A stretch of DNA of 64,000 nt from Apiotrichum sp. Y4204 (GCA_025531455.1 JAMYHL010000074.1:1-64000), one strand, 5' to 3'. Counted from the stretch's first letter, positions 45,840-57,778 are shown. A program made the numbers and translations. The notes: generated from the letters alone by a model not told the origin.

Positions 45840-46439
45840 AGTAGGATAGACGTAGTCTTGCATAGCATGGAGCATGGATCGCATAGAATTCTCAGTGTGG
45901 ACAGTTGAGGTGGAGTGGGACGCGGTGGCACGTGACCCGGCCGACGCGCCTGACATAGATGGCTCAGGGCGGGGTGTGCCACAAAATGCACCAAACAGCC
46001 AAGCAATGGTCCACAACGAGAGTCGTCACACAAATCATCAACAAACTTGTTGATGATACCATCCACTTTACTCCACAAATCATCCATCCTCTCATTTCTT
46101 ACCCATTGCCATTCTTGACACTCACTTTGAAGCGCGTGAGACATTTCGCTTCTCCGTCGCATACACACCGCGTCAGCGTCGTCAGCGTACGCCGGCCTGT
46201 TCGTTGTTTGTCCGTAAACATTGGGTCCACAACAACACGACCCCCCCCTGGTATCGGCACACGAGTTGGCGTCGGAGGCGGCACCCTTCCGACTAACCGG
46301 CCCAGCAACAACTGCGAATCGGGAGTCCATCCTCTTTTCTCCCAGCTCCCATCCTTACACCCCCGTGACACCCTCCTTACACCACTCCGGCTCCCTCCCC
46401 CGCCTTCCTCCCCCCCCCCCCCCTCCCTCCCTGCGCGCA
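45840..46439. other. Intergenic, promoter of the CENP-A gene
   Basis: A 600-bp stretch holding the LHS1 3' end and the CENP-A upstream region. A 14-nt poly-C run (46410-46423) sits 17 nt before the CENP-A ATG. No other gene is seen. Confidence 0.5.
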
Positions 46440-47169
46440 ATGGCCCGCACGATAGCAAACCCCGTCGCTGGGAACGCTCCCGGACGGGGGCCGCGGCAGA
46501 TCAAGAACACGGCACGGCAGAGTACTGGCGGCAAGGCTGTGCGGCGGAATAGTGGTGAGTGCGGAGGTTCAGGAGTGTGCTGAAATGATGATGGGGCTGG
46601 GTACTACATCATTCTGGACCCAGTGCACCCCATGTCTTTCTAGGCTTCACCCCCCCCTCATAAACCTTGGCGTAGACTGACACTCAGGACCAGCACGGGG
46701 GCGCAACTCGTCGCCGCAGCCGAAACGCCGTTATCGTCCCGGGACCGTTGCACTCCGCGAGATCCGCCAGTACCAGAAGAGCACGGACTTGTTGATTGCC
46801 AAGCTGCCGTTCTCGCGTGTGGTGAGTGTGGTGATTCGGTAGGATGCGCGTGTCGGGATGTCCACATCTTAGTCTTCTTTAGCAATCGACAAGCCTTACG
46901 GATATGCGACACATATACCTCCTGCCTGCCTCGTCCCGCGCTAACCCCAGGTCCGTGAAGTTGCGCTCAACCTCACATCAAAGGACATCCAGCACTTGCG
47001 ATGGCAGAGCACAGCGATCCAGGCACTGCAGGAGGCGACCGAGGCTTTTCTCGTTCATCTCTTCGAGGACGCCAACCTGTGTGCGATTCACGCCAAGCGC
47101 GTCACCCTCATGACGCGTGATATGCAGCTCGCGCGCCGGATCCGCGGACCGTGGGCCGGATTGGGATGA
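46440..47169 (+). CDS. CSE4: Centromeric histone H3 variant CENP-A (Cse4)
   Basis: Exons 46440-46554, 46688-46821 and 46951-47169 give 155 aa. It replaces H3 in centromeric nucleosomes and seeds the kinetochore. The histone fold is clear: [65 protein letters not shown] and [11 protein letters not shown]. It is CENP-A and not canonical H3 because loop 1 ([10 protein letters not shown]) is about four residues longer than H3 and is followed by LRWQS, with Trp where H3 has Phe, and because the C-terminus extends as PWAGLG. The N-tail is short (about 60 residues), starts MART like H3, and diverges at once with a Gly/Pro/Arg-rich sequence. It gives no direct evidence that a centromere is nearby. 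Confidence 0.93.
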
Positions 47170-47639
47170 GCGGATGGAGAAGATGGGAAGAGAGGGGAGA
47201 TTCAGAGAGGCGGACGCGAGTGGGAGAACCGGTGTAGTGTGGACGGATAGGAGGCTCCAGAACAGTGGTGAGACTGCGTTCCCTCCGATTGGTGATTGTT
47301 CGTGACGCGTCGCGGCACGCAGACGCGCTCCCGACGCTTGTAGTTATTCCTCTTGCGTGTTACATTTTCTATTCCTTCTTCATGGTTCAATAGCAATACA
47401 GATGCAACGGCGCAACATTGTAGCAACCCAGGTCAGGTGCACCAGCGAGCAACACAGTTCCGAGCCAAAGGGTGGTAGTCTGCCCCTCATGCATTACACA
47501 ACGGTGGCCCCTCTACTATTATCTACACTCCCCTCCCGGCCATCCGTTGTATAGAGAGTGTTGGAGGAGGAAGTCAAAAAAAAAAAAAAAGTTGCCTGAG
47601 AAGATGAGGGTTGTTTGTTTGTCACCGACATGGGGGGTG
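47170..47639. other. Convergent 3' interval between CENP-A and SPE2
   Basis: 470 bp between stop codons on opposite strands. A 15-nt A-run lies at 47576-47590. No gene is seen. Confidence 0.5.
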
Positions 47640-49442
47640 TCATGACACGGGCGCGAGCTTGGCCACGGTCGGCGTGATGGGGCTCTTAGGCTCCACCCAG
47701 CCCTTGCGCTCGAAGAACGCGAACACGAGGTCATAGCCTTCAAACTCGTATCCGATGCGGTCCTTGCGCTCAAAGTCGGCGAGGAGTGCCCCGCTGGTGA
47801 TCACAGGCGGGACGGGGTCATGGCCCTTGCCAGTGGACGCGAAGAGAGTGATGCACAGACGGTTGGGCTGGAAGATGTCCACCACTCGGCGGATGAGCGT
47901 CGTGATGTCAGGACGTCCACCTTCAACCATCTCCTCAGTGCGAGGGAGAGGGACGTTGCACTCAAACGAGGCGTAGCTCCAACCGTCCTCAGGCGTGACG
48001 TGAATGGTGAAGTAGCCACCGTTACCGCTACATGCCGAGACGCCAGAGCCAACAACGGCGTTGGCCGAGTATCCGCACGGCTCGAATCCGAAAGAGTCGA
48101 GGGTCGTCTCCGACTGAGGGAAGAGGGTGTCTATGCCGAGCTGTGCACTGATGGCGGTACCGAGCTCGTGGCCGGAGCGCTCGCAGTTGAGTTCCGCCTC
48201 GGGGATGAAGAACGGGAGACGCCCAGCCGGGGTAAGGTGGCTCATCAGAATCTCTAGGGTCTGATCCTGGTGGGGAGGAGCGGCGCACGGTGGGGGGAGC
48301 GCCCGTGGACGCTCGACGCGCTGAGGTGCAAACTCGATGTTGGGCGAGGTGAGGTACACCAGCCAGTGGTCGCGGTTGATCGGGCCCACGGTGTACGCCG
48401 AACCAGAGGTGCCTGGTTGTCAGCACACTCATCATCACAGAAGGAAAAGGTGAGAGAAGTTGTATTCGAGGCCACAGAAGCGGCCCAAAGGTCTGGATTC
48501 ATGACGGTGACAGGCGACTCAGCTACAGCCAACAGACGTCACTTCAGGGTCACAACGGCAAGCATGAGGCGAAAAGTTTGCCCAGACTCGAGTGTTGGAT
48601 CGTTGAGTGGAGATGGAGGCATGCACGGAAAGGGCAGGAAAGTGCAACGGTCGTTCGCGAACGGTCGTTCGTGCTGGCACTTACCAAAAACCTTGTCGAG
48701 GAAGCGAACCTCGTCGGTCCAGTCGCGGTGGGGGCCTTGCTGACGCTCGGGGAAGAAGAAAGACTTGCGCGAGTAGAAACACCTGCAGTGTGAGCGAGCC
48801 ATTACTGAGCAACACCATCCAAGACCTACCGCCAGACAGTAGAGAGGCCGCAGTACTGGTTAGCAATCTCTAGGATGCGGTGCAGACCGAGAAGGTTGAG
48901 GGTGGTACCGCAGGTCTTGAGGATGATAACGTGGGGCGCGACGAAGAGGGACGACTCGCTGGGTTGTGAGCACATGGCTTCGAGATTCGGATGAGCAATA
49001 ACACGAGAAGCTGGGGTGCTAGTCCGTTCTGTTGTCGCTGCGGAAGCGGCTGCCGTGCAGGCCACGGTCATCACCACGGAGATGCCGTCCCGCACCCTAT
49101 AGCCATCATTCATACTAACCTGAGCAGGTAGGCGTCGATTTCATCGCCCTCGACGACACTCAGGACCTTGCACTTGACAATGTCCAGCATCTCCTCCCAC
49201 ACTGCACGCGGCACAGTGCGGAGGCCCTGGAAGGACTGTCCGTTAGGAGAGGTTCCTGCTCGGAGGATAGCATCGTGACCGTTGCTGCCGTCGGAAGAGT
49301 GCGTGTTCTGGGGAAGGAGGTCGGGCGATGGGGCAAACCAAACTTCGAGGAGCTTCTCGGGTCCCTCGAACGGGCCAGGCGACGTGTCGGGCTCGGCGAG
49401 AATGAGCGGCGAGGGGGGCGAGGGCGGCTTGGTGTGGGCCAT
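47640..49442 (-). CDS. SPE2: S-adenosylmethionine decarboxylase proenzyme
   Basis: Exons 49442-49120, 48958-48830, 48782-48685 and 48412-47640 give 440 aa. It makes decarboxylated AdoMet for spermidine and spermine synthesis in the cytosol. The proenzyme cuts itself at the block LLSESSLFV: E109-S110 is the predicted site, with Ser110 becoming the pyruvoyl group. This block is formed across the first intron, which has a GTTAGT donor. Other marks: LKTCGTTLNLLGL, CFYSRKSFFFPERQ, the C-terminal FEPCGYSANAV, and YFTIHVTPEDGWSYASFECN. The N-terminus is about 40 residues longer than the human enzyme and Pro/Ser-rich. The frame upstream of the ATG at 49442 is open but has no earlier ATG. Confidence 0.95.
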
Positions 49443-51042
49443 CGATGCGTATTTGGGCTTGCTGGTCTCGAGGCGCTTGCGGGCTGGAAGGGAGTGGCGA
49501 GCGCGCGCAAATCGAGACGTCGGAACTACGACGAACAAGAGAGGACGAGCCTCTTGTAACGAAGAAAAAGTCTATGCGTGCCGGGAGAGGCAGGGGCGAC
49601 GGCGAGCGGCGAGGGTTTTATATACGAGAATATATACAACCGTCTCAAGCTCGGAAGCGATTGGGTGCTCGCTTTTAGCTGCTTTAGAGCAGGTTTTTGG
49701 GTGCTGTCTACTAAGGACGCGGTCTAGTGACGTGCGTGCTGGCCTGGATAGGCTGGCGGCGGCGGAGTGAGGCGGGGTGCGACGAGTTTCGTGCGGGCAC
49801 TACGTGCGGACGAGCGACGTGCGGACGGCGTACGTGGGGTGAAAACGTACGGGCGGACGGGCGTGGCGTGCGTGCGACGGGCGGGCGACGGGCGGCGGGC
49901 GGGGGAACGCTCCTCTGGCTCGACGGCGGCTTATGCTACAGGCTTTTAGGTGATGGGGGGAAGAGTGGAGAGAGAAGAAAAGAGAGAGGGGGGGGACCCA
50001 CGACGACGACGGCTGTGATGGCATCGTCGGCGAGTGGTCGTCGGGTCGCGGCCATCACTCGACGCACGACCACCACAGCAGCACCAGGAACATTGGCTTG
50101 CGGCCGCACACCCACCACCATGTGCAAAAAAAAAAAAAAAAAAGTCGTTAACGGCCTGAATGCGTTTATTACAGTCAGACACGGAGTTTTGTAATGTCAC
50201 GTGAAAGTTTATTAGAACTACTTGTAATGCGGCGCTTCATTCGGGATCAGAAATGTGGGAATGACATCAGGGTTCAGGGGGGAAATTTTTCTGACCAAAA
50301 AAAAGGTCTGGCCGTGGGTCCTCTGCCTGAAGGTGGCACAAAGTGGCATGGTGGCAACTGGCGGCTGTTCCCCATATTGCACACTGCTCACACGACCAAT
50401 ACGCAGCCTGAAATAATCTTGATTCGAACGCGTCAACAGAGCCGAAGCTAGCGAGCGGGAGGTTTGGATGCCCTGTGTACGTGTATAAGATGTAGCGGGC
50501 CTGTGTGCATGTCGGAGCATGACGACAACGAGGCATATCGCAACGCGTCGTGGCATGATGGATGACCAGTTGCCACTTGGTGATCGCCGCCCCAGCCCAC
50601 ACTGCTCGATCGTACGCCATACATCTCACATCTCACAGCCAGCCAGCTCTTCCGTGCTCCAGGCGCGCCCGGGCGAGCTGAATTGGCACTACATACCCGG
50701 GGCCATCTCGGGAGACAGATTCCAGAGGAGTATGTCACCGCCACAAGTCTCAATTTCTCGGATGATTGTAGGCTCCTCTCCACCCTGAACATTGTGGCGC
50801 CTGCAACCACATCTTCGCATTCGCACCAGTCCCACTCCTCTTTCTTCACATCAAGCTTACAACCCTCATGCGTCGGATATCCGCTGCATGGTCGTGCGAT
50901 CCGTTCAGGGCCCGGGAAACCCTCGCCCCCGGCGGACCACGCGGACCTACCTCCGGTCCGCCGCTCTGCGAGTCCACGCGTCCAACTCTCTTCCGCCAGT
51001 CGCGACATCAAGAAAAACGTACACGCGCTCGCGCGCGCGCTC
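49443..51042. other. Intergenic between SPE2 and the tRNA pair
   Basis: 1.6 kb. It holds the SPE2 promoter and 5' UTR, a GGGCGG/CGTGCG-rich segment near 49800-49930, an 18-nt A-run at 50126-50143, and assorted short frames without domains. No gene is supported. Confidence 0.45.
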
Positions 51043-51146
51043 TTCTCCGCCAGGGAGTCGAACCCTGCTCTATCGCGGTGCGCTCCTCCTCTCGGAGGGC
51101 TCTCTCGACTGAGAGGCGATTATACTAACCGATATACTAGCGAAGA
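51043..51146 (-). tRNA. tRNA-Glu (CUC) with intron
   Basis: On the minus strand: acceptor TCTTCGC pairs with GCGGAGA (one G-T), discriminator A. The D-region GTATATCGGTTAGTATA is typical of Glu/Asp. Anticodon stem ATCGC pairs with GCGAT; the loop reads CTCTCA before an intron of about 32 nt and C after it, so the anticodon is CUC. The T-arm is CAGGG-TTCGACT-CCCTG, perfect. A T5 terminator lies at 51017-51013. The intron contains a GAGAG/CTCTC-rich hairpin. Confidence 0.88.
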
Positions 51147-51589
51147 GGACGAGAATGGCGTCGTGGAGGAGCATGAGGAGCGTTGCGTCCCTCCTCTTGT
51201 TTGCGACGTACAGAGGTCACAGACGTCAGAGCGGTGCGCTCATCTTCACAACACCTTATTCACGAGAACTGCGGTACAGAGCGAGGCGTTGAGTTGCGGC
51301 CCTCCGATTGGCGATGTCACCTATTCTTCCAACGACAGCGGAGCCGACAATCGCTCAACTTTCAGGCCGCGTCCCATTCCGTCTCGGGTTCTAGGTCATC
51401 AGTGGGGCAGGACAGGGGCCGGACCCTGTGCAGAGTGACAGTGTGTTCTTCCTCTTGAATCTCCGAGATCCGAGCTCTGGAACGTCCCGGGCCCGCGCCG
51501 ATTCCAGATCGCACCCAGCCTGCGAAGGCTCCTCTTCCATGCCGACCGCTTAAAAAGGGATGTCTCTGGAGATGTCCAGAGGGATGCTT
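51147..51589. other. Spacer between tRNA-Asp and tRNA-Glu
   Basis: About 440 bp between two same-strand tRNA genes, with no gene seen. Each tRNA has its own downstream T-run, so they are separate transcription units. Confidence 0.5.
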
Positions 51590-51668
51590 CTTCCTGACGG
51601 AGAATCGAACTCCGATCTCCCGCGATCTCGGTGACAAGCGAGCATACTAGCCGTTATACGATCAGGAA
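51590..51668 (-). tRNA. tRNA-Asp (GUC) with short intron
   Basis: On the minus strand: acceptor TTCCTGA pairs perfectly with TCAGGAA, discriminator G. The D-region CGTATAACGGCTAGTATG is typical of Asp. Anticodon stem CTCGC pairs with GCGGG (one T-G), loop TTGTCA then an intron of about 7 nt (CCGAGAT) and C; the anticodon is GUC. The T-arm CGGAG-TTCGATT-CTCCG is perfect. A T5 terminator lies at 51556-51552. Confidence 0.9.
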
Positions 51669-52569
51669 AGGATGTCAAGAAAAATGGAGTGTGGACAAGA
51701 GAATGACGACCGGGACGCGACGTACGACCAGTGGGGTCCAAGTCCGGCCTTTTGGCAGTGCATGTCCCACAAGCCTGGTACCGACGAGGCCCTACCGCAG
51801 CTCCTGTTTGATCCAATGTCCTTTAGCAGATGTGATGGTTGCCACCGTGCAGAACAGGATCAAAGTTGATGTTGTGACACAATTTGCACAAGAGAGTGTG
51901 GAATGTGGCACAAATGTTTGAGTGTGGCACGACGATCACACCGAATATCCAGATTCGCCACCCAAAACGACGCTAAATATCAAACAGGCTCGCCGAAGAT
52001 TCAAGTCACTCTACTTTGCATCCTTCATCAGCTGTGCGCTGATGAACACTAACACAGTGGTATGGAAGGTCTTGATAATCTACTTGCGCACATGAAAAGA
52101 GTCACTGCACAGTCTACGGTATTGGATTTGAGCGGCGGATGGCAATGGGACGGTCTGGATTCGGCAGAAGACGTGGAATGGGGATGTCGGTGCCCGTTGC
52201 TCGTGCTGCGCTAGCCCATGCTTGCCAGGACTTGTTTTTAGTGGTTGTGGCGGTGTATCTAAGGATGGGGACGACTCCGAGGAAATTGACAGTGGGAGGA
52301 AGACGGGAATCAATCCGAGGCGAGGAAAACAGTGTTGGGATGTACTTAATAGGTGCGGCTGTGGCTCGTGCCGAACGTGGTGAGCGGCGTTCACGATCAC
52401 TTTTCTGGAGAAGAATGTGTTCTGAGGGATAACCGTCTGTAATAGTTGGAATGGAATGATGTATGCCGGTAATGTGTTCATGGGAGTTGAATGAATGGAG
52501 CGGATGTGGATCGGGTGCGGACGGAATGTGGAGGAGGGGGAGACCCGTACCAGACTTTTGGTTATTGGC
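51669..52569. other. Intergenic, upstream of tRNA-Asp
   Basis: About 900 bp. A minus-strand frame of about 200 codons (52080-52691) overlaps the 3' end of the serine-rich gene but has no domain and unconvincing composition, so I do not call it. It may be 3' UTR or further exons of that gene. Confidence 0.4.
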
Positions 52570-53130
52570 TCACCAAGAGCCAAGACCCGCACCCTCCCAG
52601 TAGACGGGCCACTCCTTGGGCCAGGAGGAGTATGGACCTTCGTCGTGGTGGTCCTGCTCGAGCTTGACCTGAGCAGCCGCGGACGCGACAATAAGGTTAA
52701 TAAACTCCTCCTCTAGAATGAGGTAGTCTGAGGCGGTGTCCAGCAGGTCGGTGTAGGAACACTGGGAAGAGGGGGGCGCGTGGGTGGGCACCGGTGAAGA
52801 AGGGGCTGTAGTGATGGGAGTGACGGGCGTCACTGGCTCCGTGCTATTGCTGGTGCTACTGTTTGTACTGTGTGAGCTGTTGAGGCTGGGCGGAGAGAGG
52901 GGCGTCAAGAGCGAGCTGCGTTCCAGCGAAACCAAGGGAGGACGGTGGAGTGTGGTTGCCTTGGAATTGGAGGGCGCGGAGCCGGAACTGTGGGGACAGC
53001 CTGAGGTCTGGTGCGCGGAAGGGTGCGAGGAGTACAGCGCTTCCGGAGCTGGACGGACAGACGAGTGCGAACTGGCCCTGCGCTTCTGGGTGGTGTGGGT
53101 GGTGGACATAAGCATGGTTGATGTCGTCAT
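52570..53130 (-). CDS. Serine/threonine/proline-rich hypothetical protein
   Basis: An open frame of 186 codons from the ATG at 53130 (MTTSTMLMSTTHTTQKRRASS); the frame stays open to 53184 with no better start. It is rich in Ser, Thr and Pro up to about residue 125. A different, more ordered segment follows: YTDLLDTASDYLILEEEFINLIVASAAAQVK, then an acidic/aromatic tail with PYSSWPKEWPVYW. The compositional switch and the amphipathic helix suggest a real protein. I recognise no family. The TGA stop lies inside a GTGAGC donor-like sequence, so a downstream exon is possible and the C-terminus is uncertain. Confidence 0.5.
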   Translation of the reverse strand: MTTSTMLMSTTHTTQKRRASSHSSVRPAPEALYSSHPSAHQTSGCPHSSGSAPSNSKATTLHRPPLVSLERSSLLTPLSPPSLNSSHSTNSSTSNSTEPVTPVTPITTAPSSPVPTHAPPSSQCSYTDLLDTASDYLILEEEFINLIVASAAAQVKLEQDHHDEGPYSSWPKEWPVYWEGAGLGSW

Positions 53131-56100
53131 GGCTGTGGTGGTGAGGGAAGAAGTGATTGATTGGAGAAACGGGGGGAAGTACACGCTGTCAAGAGAAATG
53201 GTACGAGATGTTGGGGTGAGTGGTGCGAGGGGTGCGTGTGAGCTGCGCAGTGTCGCAACCTGTTGCGTGACGTGAGCAACGGATCATGAGCAGCGAGCTG
53301 AGCACGGGGTAGGATCAACACTCACCAGAAGTTTGTTTTGGGGGCGACAGCCAGAGAGGGGAAAATTTGCTAGGAGAGAAGAGATAAAGTCGAGGAAGAA
53401 GAAGGAAAATTCGTCAAAGGAAATTCTCAAGACGAGGAGGAGAAACGAGGAAGTGGTGACGAAGTGAAAGGGCTGTGGGGTGACACGCCAGTGAAGCGGG
53501 GAGATGCGAAATGGAGAAAAGTCAAGTTGATGCAAGGCAATGGTGATGAAGATTCAAGAAAAGTTGACGACCGCCCAGAGAAACTTGACCCGGCTGAGAT
53601 GATGAGGTGTGCAGAGATAAGGACGACGCGAGGTGATGTGGACGAGTGATAGCGGGTTACGACACGATGCTGGCATGCGCTGTGAATTGTTTCAAACTAG
53701 CGCAAAGCGAGTTCCGGCCGTCGTTATCAGCGAGGTTGCGAGCAGTAGCGCAGTGGACTAGGCCAGGGCGTGGTTACGGTCTGGAAGCGACTAGCGCAGC
53801 GCGCGACCGATGGATGGGATAAAACGATTCCGGAGGATGACGCCGAGGGTGCTGCTACGAAAACTGTGGTTTATGTGGGAGAGAGATATCTCGAGAGATG
53901 GAAAAATGAAATGAACCACCCGCTGGAGGAGATTGATGAGATGAGCAAAGCGCCGTGAGACGGCAGTGATAGCTGTGAGAGGTGGTTGTTGATCAAGCGA
54001 AGTAGTGAGTAGAGTCTAGAACGCTAAAACTACGGTGTTGCACGAGTTGTAGGAATGTCGTAGTTGAACGAAGAGAGGTTCTTATAGAATCCAGAGCGAG
54101 AAGAGAAAATTGCGCAACACCAGGAGTCCAGGAGCGAGGAGGACAGAGACTCTTCCAGAGCACAGGAGCAGACGAGAGCTCGAAGCCTGCGGTGTTGGCC
54201 AGTGTTGGTTATTCTGTCGATCTGTAGAGCTGTCCTCGAGCATTACAGATGCGTGCCACGCATGCCACGCATCGCCGATCTCAGATGGCCCAGCGCCACA
54301 GATCCGCACAGCTACCACAAGGATGGTCAGCCGCCGCGCGTGACGTCGTCTGCAGCGAGTCCGGGACAACTGTGCCCTCGGGCACATTGCGACGCGACGG
54401 GCCAGTGTGGCTGTGGTGGACAGTGTACCGCGGTGGACATCGCGAGCAACCTTGAATAACAGATACAGTTGCAAGATTGAGTACCAGGCTGCGCCCGCGG
54501 CTCGCAGATGGCAGATCACTCCATGGACCCAGATTTCTGACGTCGTCGCCCCGCCGCCCCTCGCCCAAACGCGCCGCAACACCCGTTCTCAACATCGTCC
54601 ACGAGCGCCCAGTGGCGCCGAGGGCACGGCAACCCGTGGTGCTGTTGGTGCCGCTGGAACTGTGGCGTGCGGCATGGAAGCTCGTCCTAAGCGGGGTGTA
54701 GGTGGCGCATGACGCATGTGCAGCGGCAGTTGACGACCGCCGGCAATGTCCAGATCAGATGCCTGGGGTCAGAGGCTCGCAGCTACAAGCGAGGGTCTGG
54801 CCGTGATACCGCCATCATGGTATTCGCTGAAGAGTGCGTTTCAACGGCGGAACGAAAGAGTGCATTCCTACACCTCCCGAGGTTGCGTTTCAGAGAGTAA
54901 TGGGCGTGGGCTCTAGCTGGGAACATCACGCTAAGCCCTTTGGCCTCTGGCCTCGTTGCAGAAGAACAGAAGGACGCGACTGACTCACATTGCTGTATCA
55001 GATAACAAATCCTCCTGCCCTCCTGGCTAAGAGGAGGAGCGGCTGGCGCCGCCACGGAGACTTGTCCCTCTGGGCGCAGAGTTTGGCAGCGGCCTGGCGT
55101 TGGGCGAGGATAGCGAGGGCGCCCAGTAACCCATTCCATGCGCCTTACCCACATCTCTAAATCTCTCGATGTCTTTCCGTCCCGGACTGACCCAAGGCCG
55201 TGAGTCAACCCATCAACTCGTCTCCAACACTCAAAATTCGAAAGAGTTCCGTGGCGCGAGAGGAAGAGGACATGACGTCTCCTATCCCTCTGCAGCTCTG
55301 TGGATGTTGGCGTCAGCTTTCCCCCGTCACTTCTGGCGCCATCTGTTTACGCTGTCGTCATCTCGATCTTGCACTGCTGCCTGCGCTGCACATCCTCTCC
55401 ACCTCTCCACCGCCGACAGCGGCGCTGAGATCCAACTCGCGGCTCAGCTGATTATCTTTCTTGGGATAACCGTGTCCGACATTAAGTTGGGACCGAGATA
55501 CGAGAATAACGACGCTGGATCTGCGAGTCACGAAATAGCGAGGTCACGAGATCACGAGGTCGCCTGCGCACGTCGAGCGATGAGCATGATGCGCGGATCG
55601 GCGATCGGCGACAGACCGGGAGGGGATGGGCCGATGGGCAAGCGACTAGTCTTGCAGATCGCTCGCTCGCTAGCATGCTTTCTCCCTCGGTCCTTCAGGA
55701 ACAGAGAATGCGCGGAAAAGGGTACAAACGCTGGGCGTGGGGATGATGCGACAGCGAGCGGAGATCGCCACCCCGTGGCGCTCGAAGCTCGACGATCCGC
55801 TACCTCGATCGGCGCGCTACCGCTGTTAGCGACCTCGCGCGACGTCGCAGTCGGGGCTGCGCCGCCTGGAGTGAATAGGCGCATCAAACGCTCAGGCGGA
55901 AGCAGGCAGAGGGGTTCCGTCGCCCGATCGGAAACGCCATCGGCAGTGCCGGCCCGTGCGATGAGAAGTAACTGCCTCGCGCTGCGAGTGATTGCTGTCA
56001 GTTGATGCTGGTGAGAGCAATCAAAGAGAGGACTGAGAGCGCGAGAAGAAAAAAAAAAACAAGCCTGAATGATAACAAAGTATACACAGTTAGTGCCGCC

Positions 56101-56745
56101 CAAAATGAGAGCGCTCGTCTGTCCGTTGCTTTCTGGACCGGGTGACATTAGCTCATTCGACCAAACGCTGGGTGCAAGCACATCAGCCTTGCGCAGCAGG
56201 TCACCTCGGTATGTGGCACTGCCAGCCACAGTGGAATGGAGAGTCTCCGTTCCCGCCCGCTGTCCATCCTAACTGCAGTGATTCCAGTCCATCGCCTTTG
56301 ATTCCACTGGTCCTGTCGTGTCGTCGCAGGAATTAACAATCGTGATCGCTACATGGTGAGTAGATTAAGCCACGGACCTAATACCATTTCCGCACAACCA
56401 AGCTCTCGAGACCATGGCGGAGGATGTCCAAGCTGCTGCCTGTGAGCGGTGCGTATGAGCTTGTGCATTGTGAGTGATGGCCAGAAGCAGATCTTCAGAT
56501 CTGCGAATCTGCAGATCGGGGGATCGTCAGGGTGGGAGTGTCTTGGGGCCGTCAACACTGACAGTTACAAATACGTGTACTTTTCCTTATCAGATTTGCC
56601 ACCCATTTGTACTGCCACTCCTCCCAACATTGAGCCCCGCCTGACGCGGCTTGCCCAGGACGGCCAGGAGCCCGAATCGTCATCGTCGCGGAACCCAACA
56701 TGAACATCCATCCACTTTCTTCCTTCTCCTCATCACACCACCATC
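53131..56745. other. 3.6-kb gene-poor interval
   Basis: The interval between the serine-rich gene and VPS60. The longest frames (55169-56005 plus, 55552-56229 minus) overlap each other antisense, lack domains and are not used as gene calls. Purine-rich DNA lies near 53340-53560. No tRNA box B motif was seen. VPS60 promoter elements would be in the last few hundred bases. Confidence 0.45.
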
Positions 56746-57778
56746 ATGAACAGAGTGAGCTAGCTTGCATGACAACAAAGCTGACATTAGATATTCGGGA
56801 CGAACAAGGCCAAGCCCAAGCCGAATCTGAACGATGCGATTTCGTCTGTGAGTTGAGTAGGCGCGTCGACGCTGATGCTGATGGCAGACGGACACGCGCA
56901 TTGGGAACATCGAGGTCAAGATTAAGAAGCTTGACAACGAGCTGCAGATGTACAAGGGCCAGATGGCGAAGTTGCGCAATGGACCAGGCAAGGTGGGTGC
57001 TCGCGGAGTGGAACGGGTAGGGAATCACTCCACTAACCCGTCATCCTCGTGCGAGACTAACACACAGACGGCGGTGCAGCAGCGGGCACTGCGCACACTG
57101 AAGCAAAAGCGGATGTACGAGTCGCAGCTCATGCAGCTGCAACAGCAGACCTTCAACATGGAGCAGGCGATAATGACGACCGAGAACCTCAAGAACACGA
57201 TGGCGACCGTGGACGCGATGCAGCTGGCCAACAAGGAGATGAAGAAGCAGTACAAGGGGATTGACGTGGACAAGATTGAGGTGCGTGTGGCGGGACATTG
57301 GAGAAGGAGACGGGTTAGGGAAGCGGAGCATTGGGTGTCCACCTGTGCTGTGCTTCTTGCATCTTGCTTCTTGGGTCCCGGTCTTTCTCCATTTTTCTTT
57401 GCCCCTCAATATTAATCCCAGAACATCCATTTCGACATGGAGGACCTCATCGACCAGGCGAATGAGATCCAGGAGAGCCTCGGTCGCAGCTATGGCGTAC
57501 CCGACGAGCTGGACGAGGCGGACCTACAAGCAGGTGGGTTTCCGTTCTGCTGTGCTCCGCTTGCCCCTGTCGTCGCTCTGCAACTCACACCCAGAACTCG
57601 ACGCACTCGGCCTCGACGAGGAGCTCGTTGGCGAGAACGAGACGCCATCGTATCTTACCGAGTCTGCGGCACTGCCAGACTTTGTGGACGCTGCGCCCGT
57701 CGAGGAGGAGGTGAGTTTGAGGTTTTCCCAGAACAAACTGACAACCAGGCAGCAAAGGAGGCCGAAGTCGCGCGCTAG
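56746..57778 (+). CDS. VPS60: ESCRT-III-related protein Vps60 (CHMP5)
   Basis: Seven coding exons (56746-56754, 56791-56847, 56888-56992, 57068-57280, 57422-57533, 57595-57710, 57749-57778) give 213 aa. A Snf7-family charged coiled-coil protein of late endosomes that recruits Vta1 and helps regulate Vps4 in multivesicular body sorting. The start MNRIFGTNKAKPKPNLNDAIS, then STDTRIGNIEVKIKKLDNEL, is diagnostic for Vps60. Helical core: LKQKRMYESQLMQLQQQTFNMEQA, then ANKEMKKQYKGIDVDKIE. The C-terminal acidic region has DMEDLIDQANEIQESLGRSYGVP and ELDALGLDEEL. The first coding exon is 9 nt (Met-Asn-Arg) and the last codes for 9 residues. Convergent with LTO1, with stop codons 77 bp apart. Confidence 0.95.

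Noticed and set aside
52080..52691. 203-codon minus frame downstream of the Ser-rich gene
   Set aside because: Overlaps that gene in another frame and lacks any recognisable feature; kept only as a possible UTR or exon.
53641..54060. tRNA-like stretch with GTAGCGCAGTGG
   Set aside because: Looks like a D-arm fragment but has no box B (GGTTCGA) and no pairing acceptor stem nearby.
55169..56005. 278-codon plus-strand frame in the 53-56.7 kb gap
   Set aside because: Overlaps a similar-length minus frame, has no domain, and its composition resembles translated non-coding GC-rich DNA.
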